64,000 nucleotides of DNA from assembly GCA_037355855.1 (NCBI GenBank), contig CM074759.1, forward strand, positions 6,572,001 through 6,636,000, read 5' to 3'. Shown piece after piece: positions 19,877 through 31,000 of the stretch. A program made the position numbers and the translations under genes. The first letter of the stretch is position 1. Each line of letters begins with the position of its first letter. Source of the DNA: Pseudo-nitzschia pungens (Eukaryota; Bacillariophyta; Bacillariophyceae; Bacillariales; Bacillariaceae). The notes beneath the pieces are model-generated. The model was not told the DNA's origin. It saw only the letters and a program-made list of their open reading frames with translations, and did not search any database.

Positions 19877-20621
19877 ATGTCAGCATCTCTGTCACAATGC
19901 ATGGCCATTGTCAAGAAGGTGGTGGATCCTTCTTCACGCGCCCCAATTATTGGTACGATAGAGACACATCATCATCATCAAGGTCATCGTTGCGTTTGCG
20001 TTTTGGTTCGGTAGGAACGGCGCTTGCCATAATTTTTCGTACAACACTAGTGACCCGAATCCAAAAGCCACGCTAAGAGCAGCCAGGGAAAACCTATGTA
20101 TTGTCGATCGATGTGAAACGCCGACCCTGGAGAAAGAGAACGCTTGGTCGAACGACACGATCCATTGTTACTTACCGCGTAACTGTTTTAACTGTTGCTA
20201 TTCCTTTGCGAAAGCGCTATACTATGCTGCTTCCTGGTGCCCGGACTGCGTAGCAAGTAAGCCTTATGTATCCGAGGTATTCAAGATGCAGACAGGCGGA
20301 GAGAAGCTTTTCGACTTGGTGTATGTTTCCTCGGACAAGGACTCCGACCAGATGAAGGGGGAGATGGAAGACGGGTGGGATGCCATTGAATTCGAAAGAG
20401 AGGATGCTCGTTCGAGCCTGAAGAAATGCTTTGGTGTCTGTGCAATGAAAGAAATGGAGGCCTTGGGACTAAGCAGGGAACAACGAAAGGGAGGAATCCC
20501 TACACTTGTATTGATTGACAAAAAAACTTCTGGAGTGCTGTCGTCGGATGCAATGCCCGATATCATGGGAGAAAAGAAACTCGATGACCCTTTGGCATAC
20601 TGGAGATCACTGTTGGCTTAA
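19877..20621 (+). CDS. Thioredoxin-fold protein with a CPDC active site (nucleoredoxin/tryparedoxin-like)
   Basis: Exon 1 is 19877-19952 and exon 2 is 20215-20621, joined in phase 1 (ATTG|GTACG ... GAAAG|CG), giving 160 residues. The join places SSRAPIIALYYAASWCPDC in one continuous strand-helix unit, which is the thioredoxin active site. A later KGGIPTLVLIDKKTSG holds the conserved cis-proline. The active-site dipeptide is Pro-Asp rather than Gly-Pro, as in some tryparedoxin-like proteins. No targeting signal is apparent, so a cytosolic or nuclear disulfide reductase is likely. The acceptor was inferred from domain continuity, so the 262-nt intron needs transcript confirmation. Confidence 0.7.
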
Positions 20622-20999
20622 GTTCGTAGATAAGTTCGATTCAGTCTATTAAAGTGCTACTCTAATGCAATGGTTCATTCGAAATTGAGGCATTGAATAG
20701 TAACAATACAGCTTGTTTTATGACAACTTGTTTGTGATTGAAAGGTATGTTATGCCATGCCAATTTAGAATATTTGTACGCTTTCCTTCATTATTTGTTG
20801 CATTAGTAATGTGACAACGTAATGTATTGTTGATATGTGCTTTGACGATATATTTTCTCCGCATCTCCCTTGGTTAATTCTAATCTTTGTTACTTCTAAT
20901 CATTATTTCCTCTATTCCTTGGTTTTGCTACATGATGGATGGCATTGTTTTCAATAGTGTTCGGTTCGGTTCGGTTCTGTTCGGTTTGCTGTTCTTCGG
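20622..20999. other. Intergenic region between convergent genes
   Basis: It is A/T-rich and contains the 3' ends of both neighbours. A short GGTTC run (ttcggttcggttcggttctg) lies at about 20960. No gene is seen. Confidence 0.6.
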
Positions 21000-22667
21000 C
21001 TACTCGGTTACTGGAACCTTGCGCTCAATCCATTCTTTACCAGGGAATCGGTCTTCGAATGCAGACTTGCAAGCTATTTCACGTTCGTCATCTCCATCAT
21101 TCACAGATGGATCTTCGTATCCGATCAACGTTTCTTTCACAATCTTGACGTGTTCTTCATCGACTTTGCGCTCCAAGTATTGTCGAAAGATAAATGCAGA
21201 TAGATCATTGTTGGACTTCACAAGCTCTGGGGCATCGGGATTCATCGCGTAATCATCAGGTTTGAAATCTTCGATGTAATCGTATCCTTGGCACGCACGG
21301 AATTCTAAGTAGAATGTACCGGGGACTTCTTTCACAACAAACGGTCCTCCCACGCCATTTTGGGATGCTGTGTAGTTTGCTCGACCTACAACTTCCGTGC
21401 AGTCAGCACGAGCGACAGGATTCATATCTTCAACACAACCACACATAGCTTGAGAACCAGCTATGTTGCGGTCATCAGTAATCGAATCAGCGTATCCACG
21501 TTGATACAAATGATCGTACAAACTAACGAAGAACAAATTGTTCCATTTCGCCTTTGAGTTGATATCATTGCCAGTTTCCGCCCATGCGAAACCGTGACAA
21601 TGTAGATCTCCCTCAGTGGTGTCCCCTGGGTACGGGAAAACCTCACCGTCACTGTCTTGGGTCCAGCATAAATCTGTGTTGTCGCCAGGGTCTTCGTTCA
21701 CGCAATCATTACTCTTGCAATTGCCGTTGTTATCCAGAAATTGACGGTCACGATGCCAGCAGCAAACGGCTGCATTCGTACTAGAGCAGCTTCCCTCCTG
21801 GAAATCGGGCGTTGGTGACTTCAAAAATGACAGCCTCGCTTCCTTCGAATAAAATTTGGAAATTGCTTCTCCGCCAAAGTAGGATCTCTCACTGGTAGGG
21901 TAATGATCGTTCAACCGAGGATCATCTCCAATGTAGACGAATCTGTCGAACCCACCCTTTTTGAAGAAATCATCTGGATCTTGTTGAAAGTTTCCTGTTT
22001 CCTCGTTCAAAAATCCAGATCCTTCGAAGAATTCTTTGAGATTTATTGCATGAGGTTCACTTTCAAGGTAATTCCATCCATTGTTTGTGGCTTCGTTGCT
22101 TGCAACTTGGAGTGCATTGTCACACAAGTCTTGCAATTTTTTGTGGGCTTCGTCGATGTCAATCGTTCGTGTCAGTGCTTTCAACTCTGCAGCTAATCCA
22201 CCGGGACACTTCTTAGCATTTGGGTCGGCACTTTGCTTCATAAATAAGTCACGGATGTGAAGAAAGACCTTTCGACTGGTGCAGTCTTTTGGGCCCAACT
22301 CCAATACGTCTGTGTAGTCGTAGCAAACAGGTGGAGGCTTTGAATTGTATGCTTCCATGTTTGCATCGCACAGTTCTCCCAGTTTCTGTTGAGCGGAATC
22401 AACATCAGTTGTACCAGTGAGAGCCATGAGTTCTCCATCTAGTCCACCTTGGCACAACTCCGAACCAGGCTGTGATCGGGTATTCATGAATCGTTTACGG
22501 ATTTTGAGAAATACACTTCTCTGAGTACAACTCTCTGAAGGCTTAAGCGGCAAGATATCGGAGTAATCGTAACAAGGTGATTTGGTTGCTTCCAACGGCA
22601 TGGCCCATACTGGTTGCGAACAAGTGGCAGCAAGAATTGAAGCGATTACAGAAGTGAGATAAAACAT
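21000..22667 (-). CDS. Secreted cysteine-rich protein with an internal duplication, unknown
   Basis: A single exon of 555 residues starts at ATG 22667. A signal peptide (MFYLTSVIASILAATCSQPVWA) is followed by two copies of an approximately 85-residue domain, at about residues 32-105 and 115-190. Both run CYDYxDxLxL, C(T)xRxVFLxIRxxFM, CxGGLxxELxALT, and end LCD. The larger C-terminal region (residues about 200-540) has clustered cysteines (SSTNAAVCCWHRDRQF, DLCWTQDSDGE, MCGCVEDMNP) typical of disulfide-bonded extracellular proteins. The family is not recognised. It is probably cell-surface or secreted. Confidence 0.75.
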   Translation of the reverse strand: MFYLTSVIASILAATCSQPVWAMPLEATKSPCYDYSDILPLKPSESCTQRSVFLKIRKRFMNTRSQPGSELCQGGLDGELMALTGTTDVDSAQQKLGELCDANMEAYNSKPPPVCYDYTDVLELGPKDCTSRKVFLHIRDLFMKQSADPNAKKCPGGLAAELKALTRTIDIDEAHKKLQDLCDNALQVASNEATNNGWNYLESEPHAINLKEFFEGSGFLNEETGNFQQDPDDFFKKGGFDRFVYIGDDPRLNDHYPTSERSYFGGEAISKFYSKEARLSFLKSPTPDFQEGSCSSTNAAVCCWHRDRQFLDNNGNCKSNDCVNEDPGDNTDLCWTQDSDGEVFPYPGDTTEGDLHCHGFAWAETGNDINSKAKWNNLFFVSLYDHLYQRGYADSITDDRNIAGSQAMCGCVEDMNPVARADCTEVVGRANYTASQNGVGGPFVVKEVPGTFYLEFRACQGYDYIEDFKPDDYAMNPDAPELVKSNNDLSAFIFRQYLERKVDEEHVKIVKETLIGYEDPSVNDGDDEREIACKSAFEDRFPGKEWIERKVPVTE

Positions 22668-24762
22668 TGCGCTGAATGAACCTTTTGTTTGATTGCGAAG
22701 TTAGTAGTGTTTGCCTTTTTTCCTTTTTTTGATTTTATGAGATCGCTTTTGAAACACTTTCTAAAAAAAGTTTCAAAAGTAGACTTGAAATCAGGTGCTC
22801 GATCAAAATGTAGTGCGTTCGCTTGCATTTTTCAGTACAACCGCCAATTGATGTGCTCGTGACGAAAAAACTAGAGGACGAACCTATTTTATCTTAGAAG
22901 TAGGACTTAGTACGTAACCTTACTAGTTTGATGACCACAACTGGAGACGTTAATCGTGGTTCGTAATCGATTAGTCCTGTTGATCTCTTTTAAAAATTAA
23001 AAAAAATGTTGAGAAGATTGCATTGACTTTTCCGGACCAATAAGCATGGACAAAGGAATGAACATAGATTCGATCTTTTCACTCCATAATTCTCAATCAA
23101 AGTATTTCAAACATAGCCTGAAAATAAATCATCAATCCGAGAACGAAGGGAGGAAAGTTAGAAGACAAAAATCGTAACGATAGACAACGGTTCGCACAAA
23201 GAAAAACTGACACGTTTGACTTGATTCAACGATTAAACTTAAGTCTTTTTTAAAATCATTAAGGCCTTACTTGGTATTTGAACAAAATAGAGTGTCATCT
23301 TTAGCGCTAATGTTGAAAAAAAAGTTTATGGCCCCAATTTTTTTACTGTACTTCTTTTAGCGCTAGTGTTGAAGATAAGTTTTTCTATGCGGTTCTAAGT
23401 TTCCTTTAATTTCTGCTGCCCTTCCGCCAATACCGGTACTACACGATGATGACTCCTCTTTTTTGTAACAAAATTACGGTGCGGTACACCTTTGTAAGTT
23501 ATCGTCTGTAACGTACCGCACCGGTAGTATGTTTCGGGAAGATCGAAAGTTGCTACTACTGACGGAAGGAACCATACTAGGGTAAGATTACTTACTCGTA
23601 CTCGTTCCACACACCACTTTTTAGGCAAAGGTTCAGAAGTAAGATACATACCGCATCCATAGTTCTAAGTCAATTCATGACGGGGAGGAACTGCTGCTAC
23701 TAAGATCTTAATTGTATGACGTATTCTTATTTTGTTACGATTGACCAGCAAAGAAAAAGACTGTTTAGAACAAGGGTCTTCTTCTTCGAATCAGTTTTAT
23801 CTCCGGCAAGTAGTTCAAACTTTCATCACCACCCTTTTTTTTTATTCAACCTTTTGATCTAAATGAATTTTACAAAGAGCTACCCATAAGTCACATCGGC
23901 CTCAACCGTTTGATGCAAGGATTAAAGCACCAATTCATACTTGTACATTATTTACCACCAACAAAGAAAACAAAGTAAAGAAAATTAAATGGTGAATAAT
24001 GGGAAAATCAAAGACAAGAACACCACATTCTTGTTAGGGTATTGCTGAATTATTGTGAGTACGACTTGAATACAAAGTAGTGGGTTGTATGAATCATGTT
24101 TTTAATAAGGTCTATGTTCAATTTGCTAGAGTCACCTGCTTTTGCTACTCATACTAATTGTCCCCATGGAGTCCTCACACGAGTAGTAGTATGCACCACA
24201 ATCAGTGCTTCTATTCTTTGTCTCAAGAGCCACTGATTTTTTTGCGTGTCATTCAGCACACCACCCTGCTTGCTGCTGGCAGTAAAATGAGAAGGCAACA
24301 AACCATTGGACTTGACTTAGTCAGTAGTAGTCAGAGAAAACCTGATCCATTGTGAGGCAGTTTTGCAATCTTGCATATTTACTACTAGTAGTACACTACA
24401 GCTTGAGAAACTTTAGTCAATATCCAGCAGCCATTTTCTTGCCAGTCAAAATAATGCAAAAGGAAACATGCAAATTGCAAATGCAATGAAGAAGGTGACC
24501 TTTGAATTTTTACCATTTTTGTTTTTTCAAGAGCTCTTGTGTAATGATATTCGCCCATTGGCGATAGAGGTGATAGCAATAACAAAAGGACAGCACGGAG
24601 TGCTGGCAAATAGTGAGTCTACAGAGGGTACTGTTCAAGCGCTATTGCATACACTCACTTACTACTACAAGATACTCATTGGAAAGGGGGGGCATGATAG
24701 TGGAGGGAGCTGAGTGCAGCTCGTCAGCTTTGGTGTGAGAGCTTGCATCGCTGTCTCGTATC

Positions 24763-24798
<36 letters not shown>

Positions 24799-25447
24799 GC
24801 TCTGTAGCTTCACAGTCCATAGCATCCATCTTGGATATCTTCATACTGGTACAAACTTGACACTGGGCAATAGCATGAACCTTCTTGTTTTGTTTGACAA
24901 CCACAAAATGTTTGTATGGCTCCGACATGTCCTACATTTTTTTTGTAACATCATTGTTGTTTCTCTGCTTACCAAAATCTTTGTTACTACCATTATCATC
25001 ATTCCTTTCTTGGTTCAAGAATTGCTTTCAGTAGTATATATTCCCTTGCTGCATCCTTGGCATGGGAAGGAGAGCTATTGTACCGGTAGGCCTCCTGGTG
25101 TGAAAATAATATCCCGAATCCCGAAGAAACAAACCAACAAAATACATTGTAGTGGCCTACCGTACCGTAAGGCCTTACCAGTTGAGTTCTGATCTGACAT
25201 CTCATTCAATTTTCCATGATTCGGTCAGCTAAACGTCGAAGCGAATAGATCAATCTTTCTTCTCTCGTAAGATTACCGTATTAATTCATGACGCGAGAAC
25301 AACGTTAGTGTCTACCATGAATAACATTTCTGATCGCTACGAACGAATTCTGAACTCTGAACCAAGCGCGATCTTAAAATTTTTAATATCCATTCTTCGA
25401 CATCACTGTTGTTGATAGAAACATTCGGATCAAAATAACGTAACAGA
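22668..25447. other. Long gene-poor stretch
   Basis: About 2.8 kb contains no frame with protein-like composition on either strand. It is A/T-rich with many T runs. Visible items are a near-repeat of TTAGCGCTA(A/G)TGTTGAA at about 23301 and 23358, and an ATA/AAT triplet run at 24763-24797. It may hold an unrecognised noncoding RNA or decayed element. Confidence 0.6.
24763..24797. repeat. AAT trinucleotide microsatellite
   Basis: About eleven uninterrupted aat units are seen. Confidence 0.95.
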
Positions 25448-26839
25448 ATGGTCACACTCGAAGACATCGCCGACAATCAGGATGTCTTCCAGCGCCATTT
25501 ACTTCCTTATCTGGAAATCACAGAGGTTGTCCGATTGCAATTCGTATCAAAAAGATTCGGGCCTCCAATCGACGACGAAAGTTGTTGGAAGATTCTGTCC
25601 GTGCGAGATTTTCAAGTGAACGCCAAATCAGCGCCGGAATACAATCCTCATACGAAGAGCTTCGATCATTTACGTGAACAAAAGAGATACAAAAATGCAT
25701 ACCGAAAATGGTCGGAATGGCAACATCAAACTTGCTTCGCAATCGAACCCACTCATATGATACGAGCTATTGACCTATGGTCTCGTTGCAAAACTTCTCT
25801 ACGAAAGCAGAATCTAAGCAACATTCTGGATTCTTTCATGCCACCACCGAATCGAGAATTCTTTGAGCGCGCTGCCGACAGGAAACTTCCGTCGTCCCTT
25901 CTCGCATTTTATGCGATTCATGGAGGACAGTCTCCGTTGACACCAAGAAGTTCAGACGACGAGTTCTTTGCTGGTTTGTTTGGAAGCTATTCTTGTTATG
26001 ATTCTTTTTACTCCATGCGACTTGTGCACGTAAACGAATCCATCATTGAGTCGGTTTCATCGAGTTCGAGGTGGATTGTTGGGGTGAATTTGGGAAACCC
26101 AAAAGTCATACTAAGGCTCGACTTCCGTCAAGGGGACGAAGAAACTGATGGATCGATGTACGCGCTCTTTGGACATCGTGGCATGCAGGATCGTCACTTG
26201 GTTTGTCGAGGTGGACTTTTGTCTTATTTTGAAACCTATGTTGAAAGATTGGAAAACAGTGTGTACACGGGTAGAATAATTCACCCCGATTCTCCTTCTT
26301 CGATGGGTCTCTCACTTTTCCCCGAGACGGGCGATATGGTCAGTGTTGCCATCTCCCATGGTGTAGAAGTACGAGCTAGCGCTAGGTGGTTTCCTGAATT
26401 CTTCCATGGACCGATGAATTTCGGTTACAGCATACGCATCAGGTTAGCAGAAGGCGACTCAGAGAACGGGGAGGTATCCTGTCAACTTGTGAGCAGGAAC
26501 TGGGAATTCCGTTACGAAGATGGCACAATCAATCGGGTACAGGGAGAAGGGGCTGTAGGGAAACAACCTTTACTGTTCCGACGTCGAGATGGCACCTCAG
26601 GTTTCATTGACTTAGGACCAGCAGGGAATGGCGAAACGAATGTAAATACCGCTTTTAAATATCAGAGTCAATCGGGTCCAGTTCCAGGCACTTCTTCAAA
26701 TGACGTGACAAAAACCATGAATGCGCGCGTTCGAGGGACTTTCAGCTTTTGCCCTGGAAGCATTGATTCGCCAACCGGACCAACCTTTTTAGTCACTGTT
26801 GCCGAGTTTCCGCTTCGGGTTTCGCTGCCATTCTATTAG
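25448..26839 (+). CDS. FBXO3-like: FBXO3/SKIP16-like F-box protein with SMI1/KNR4 and ApaG domains
   Basis: A single exon of 463 residues starts at ATG 25448. Residues about 10-60 form an F-box-like region (FQRHLLPYLEITEVVRLQFVSKRF). Residues about 130-215 fit the SMI1/KNR4 (SUKH) fold: RKLPSSLLAFYAIHGGQSP and a later EFFAGLFGSYSCYDSFYSMRLV. Residues about 315-460 fit an ApaG domain (DUF525): YSIRIRL, SCQLVSRNWEFRYEDG, NRVQGEGAVGKQPLL, FKYQSQSGPV and TVAEFPLRV. This F-box, SUKH, ApaG order is that of animal FBXO3 and plant SKIP16, which act as SCF substrate receptors. The F-box itself is weak; the two C-terminal domains are clear. Confidence 0.85.
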   Translation: MVTLEDIADNQDVFQRHLLPYLEITEVVRLQFVSKRFGPPIDDESCWKILSVRDFQVNAKSAPEYNPHTKSFDHLREQKRYKNAYRKWSEWQHQTCFAIEPTHMIRAIDLWSRCKTSLRKQNLSNILDSFMPPPNREFFERAADRKLPSSLLAFYAIHGGQSPLTPRSSDDEFFAGLFGSYSCYDSFYSMRLVHVNESIIESVSSSSRWIVGVNLGNPKVILRLDFRQGDEETDGSMYALFGHRGMQDRHLVCRGGLLSYFETYVERLENSVYTGRIIHPDSPSSMGLSLFPETGDMVSVAISHGVEVRASARWFPEFFHGPMNFGYSIRIRLAEGDSENGEVSCQLVSRNWEFRYEDGTINRVQGEGAVGKQPLLFRRRDGTSGFIDLGPAGNGETNVNTAFKYQSQSGPVPGTSSNDVTKTMNARVRGTFSFCPGSIDSPTGPTFLVTVAEFPLRVSLPFY

Positions 26840-28020
26840 GATACTCGAGGTGCTCTACACTCAGATTGTACAAACATGAAAAAGATCAATCTTTGAAAAT
26901 TCATTTGCGATTGCTTGCAGAATGGCACCACATGACAGAAGCAGATATCAACACCAGTATGCACAATTGTAATGGTTGTCAGATATCAGACGCATCAAGA
27001 AATAGCGTCTCATGAGTGCTCGTACATACTCGGACTCATACAGACGACGCGCAATGTCCGACAACAACAACATCATAATATTGTGCATAGGAGAAAAGAA
27101 GTTTGAAATCAAAATCATTGTCGTGGGTGCAGGGTGCACTTGGGTTTCAGCAGCAGCATTACAACCGGAACATGTTATCACAACCGAGCTTGTGTCCTCT
27201 GTACAAGTAAGCAAAATAAACTACTGTACTTCGTATCTAGTATCTAGTTTGTTGTAGACTAGCGTAAGATTACTGCCTCTTTCGAGCCCTACCGTACAGT
27301 AAGGTGGAGTTCATCTCAAATTGAAAGTTCACTTTATTACGAAGTAACCTTAATTTTACCTGGTACTACGTGCTACGTACAAAGTACTTACACGTATGTA
27401 CCATATGTACACGTACTACGTATTATTCTTGCATCATGCTCCCCAAAGAAAATTTGGAAATGTACGTAGTACCGGTACGTACGAGTACCGGTACGTAAGG
27501 ATAGTCGTACGGTTCACAGACATCTTTTTCTGTCCCCTACCGTAAACCTTACCGGTACCAGTACCGTAATTACCGCAGCTTTTTTGTGCCGAAGTATTTT
27601 TTTGTGGGTGCGAAGGGAATTCTGCATTTGTAATATTTCCGTGCGAAAGTTGACAGAAGTACAGACTGTTTGAGCTTCGAGTCCAACCAACAACCCAAAA
27701 CCCGAAAAACTACCGGTACTACAAGTACGAGTATACACCAGGGCCCAGAGAAAACATCAAAATCAGTCGAGACGCATCAAAGTTGAGATCGAAAATATTC
27801 GATTTCTGTGCTAAAGGGACGTCGATATGGGCGATCGTCGCTGATCATCAAACAAGAAGGATATCAGTTGAATGCTTTTTTGCATCAAAAGCTGAAGTGG
27901 GTGCTGGGCAGACCGCAGCATCCGACAACTAGATTCATTAAGACAATATACTTTCCTGTGTCGCCTACATACGCGTAGATCAATTCAACTGGATTCCCTA
28001 AAGAATAAACAGCACGAAAG
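26840..28020. other. Intergenic region, GTAC/CCGGT-rich
   Basis: No gene is seen. From about 27230 to 27740 the sequence is densely packed with GTACGT, ACCGGTAC and TAACCTTA-like words. The last 250 bases should include the midasin promoter. Confidence 0.6.
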
Positions 28021-28030
28021 ATGGATCTCG

Positions 28031-31000
28031 ATGAATGCACTTCGATGCGAAATGATGTTCGAGATTACTTTGCACCGGATTTTGGACGCAACTGATGAAC
28101 TTGTTAAAGTCGAAGAACAATGTGAAGACGATGACGTTCACATGACGACTGAAAATGATGCGCGGCCTTCAATCAATGAATACCAATCCCACAAGTCTCT
28201 GAACAAATACATTCTTGGCATCGCCAACAATCTATTGAAGTCTTGCAATCCAGCGATTTTGATATCAGGAGTCTCTCATCTACCTAAAATCGATGCGTTT
28301 CGATTCAACGAAAAGTTAGAAATCGATTACGACGAAGATCTCACGGAGCAACATACTTTCTTGTATGAACATCGACGATCAGATTATCTCCGCCAACTCT
28401 TAAGAGTAATGGCTCCGATTTCTATGGAAGTGGCAGCAAATGTTTGCTCTATAGTGATAGCTACTATTAGGCATCCATCATCGGAAACTCAGCGGCAGCA
28501 ACAGGAACTAGCTTCTGTGATTTTGTTTTCCCATTGGCTACCTGTAGCTCCCCATTTAACACCGATGGCGACGGATATGTTTAGTTGCATCTCAAATCCA
28601 TGGGGAGGTCCAATGCGAGATAATGATGGCGCTAACGAAATGCTCTTGCTGGCCGAAGCATTGTATCAGCTATCTTCTTTTTTTTCCAACCGTGGAGAAA
28701 TATCTTTCTTGCGTCATTTAGGTTGGGAATGGACCTTTGTCTTCAACATGATACATAATACAGGAGACGCAACAATGCACAACTCGAATGGACACAGTAG
28801 TTCTTCTACGAATGGAATTGCGTCCTTCCTTCCATCGGCGTTGAAATGGTACGCTGTCCGAATCCTAAGCTTGTTGATGGGTTGGAACTCATCCGTCACC
28901 AGCTCTGTCCTGAACATCCAAAACGTTGAAGACGACCGTGTTCCATGGAAGATTCACCCTTGGGAGCTCGATCAAGAAGAGCTGGATATTGAAAAGGCTT
29001 ATTTTCAACGGAACATATCTCTTTGGACTGTTTATGATAAGTTCAAACTCCCGTCATCTGAAGAAGCACAAAAGCAGCTGGAGTCATCTCCTTACCTAGC
29101 AAAAGTCGGTCCTGGAATCAATTTGTACAAGCAGGGATCGCTCCTGAAATCAATGGAAACAATGCTAACTGATAATGACCATGAAGGCAGCAACGGCAAT
29201 AAAATGGAGAGGCAAGTTCAAGGAACCTGTCGAAGTTGGGCATCTTGTACCGACAGCTACTACCAATCGAAATTTAGCGCTGCTCGGTGCAGCGTTGTGT
29301 CATGATCCGCATCCCCCACCTATATTGGTTTGTGGCCCTCATGGATCTGGAAAATCAAGTCTGATTCGGGAACTTCTTCATTTATGCCGACCAAAGGAAT
29401 CACTGATAGAATTTCATATCGACGAAGAAACAGATTCGAAGACACTTATTGGATCTTATACGACGACTGATATTCCTGGTGAATTTGCATGGCGAGCAGG
29501 AGCTTTAACGAATGCCTCTCGCGAAGGACGATGGGTCCTTATTGAGGATCTCGATGGTGTTCCCTTGGAGATTCAAGCAGCCCTTGTCAAGCTGTTTCGA
29601 GGAAAGGTTGATTCCACTTGGCAATGGTAAATACGAACGTTGCCATCCAAACTTCAGGATATTTGCAACTTGCACTACAAATTTTTCTTCATCTTCGAGT
29701 CAAGGACAAGAACGACACAGCCTTCGTATTGGGAGCCATAGAGGTGGAGGAAAGCAAATACTGAATCCTTCGTACTGGAGAAATGTTCATGTCAAACCCA
29801 TGCCGTTTTCTGAGTTGAAAGAAGTCGCAATCTCATCTGTACCCAGATGTGCCTTTGTCAGTGATTGACTCGGCAATGGCTCTTCTACAAACTCTTGATC
29901 GCAGCGGACGTGAGTGCAATATGGAATGCATGGAAAAAGATTCTGAAGAAAATGTAACCGATGAAATCCAGTCAAATGCAGCAAGAGTGCGAAATCTCTG
30001 GGTCGGAGGAAGAATACCCTCTGTTCGGGATTTATTCAAGCTTTTGTCGCGAATTTCAAATGGAATTTGTTTTGAGAAGGATACACTTTATACCACAGAA
30101 GCCCAGCGAACCTTGTGCATGGCAGAAAGTGTAGATATCTTTTTGGGATCTTGTTCAGATCAGCGCATCAAAGATGAGTTCATTGGTTCAGTCGCAGCAC
30201 CTGTTTGGGGGATCAGCAGAGCCCTTGCACTCAATTACATTAGAGCCAGACAGCCATCCATCCTTGTAGCTGAACAATTTTTCGAGATTGGACGCGCCAA
30301 ATTTAATACAACAAAATCCATAGGATTCGCTCAGCAATCCTCTACTACGTTCGCTGAAACAAATCACGCCTTACGACTTATGGAATCAATTGCAGTTTGT
30401 GTAAGAGAGAATGAACCGATCCTCCTGGTGGGTGAGACAGGATGTGGAAAAACAACAAACATACAGCAACTTGCAGCGCGTTGTGAGAGGACGCTTGTTG
30501 TTCAGAACTTGTCGCTCCAAACAGATTCAACGGATCTTTTAGGTGGATACCGACCCCTTGAGATTCAAAACGTTGCACGAAACGTTTATAAGGAATTCGT
30601 TGACACGTTTGTATCCAGTTTCTCTAGAAAACAAAACCTTAAATTCCTACAGTATGCATCATCAATGCTGGAGAAGTCGAACTGGAAAAGGCTGTCTCAA
30701 TCATTCAAAAGGGCCGCACAACTTGGATTGAAGAAGATGGAGGACCGCCAAAAAAGTTCTGACGTTTCAATGTCAGATTCCATGGTTGAAACTTGGCAAA
30801 ATTTTGCAAAGAAAGCAGAACGATTTGAGCGACAGCGAGTGTCTTGCGACGCTGGTCTTGCTTTCGAATTTGCTGAAGGAGCATTAGTAGATGCTATTCA
30901 GACTGGAAAATGGTAAGGTCCATAGTGGAGATCCAAGATTGGCTGTATGGCGTGCGATGTGCGTCTCATTATTTTCATACTTCTTTCGTTCGTTTAGGGT

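Noticed and set aside
22668..25447. Small frames of 60-110 residues in the long gene-poor stretch
   Set aside because: None has a signal, domain, convincing composition or plausible splice partners; they fit chance open frames.
28021..28092. ATG 28021 as a separate short upstream reading frame
   Set aside because: Its 24-residue product looks like the natural N terminus of midasin in another frame, so it is more likely another frame step than a regulatory small frame; it is left undecided within the midasin entry.
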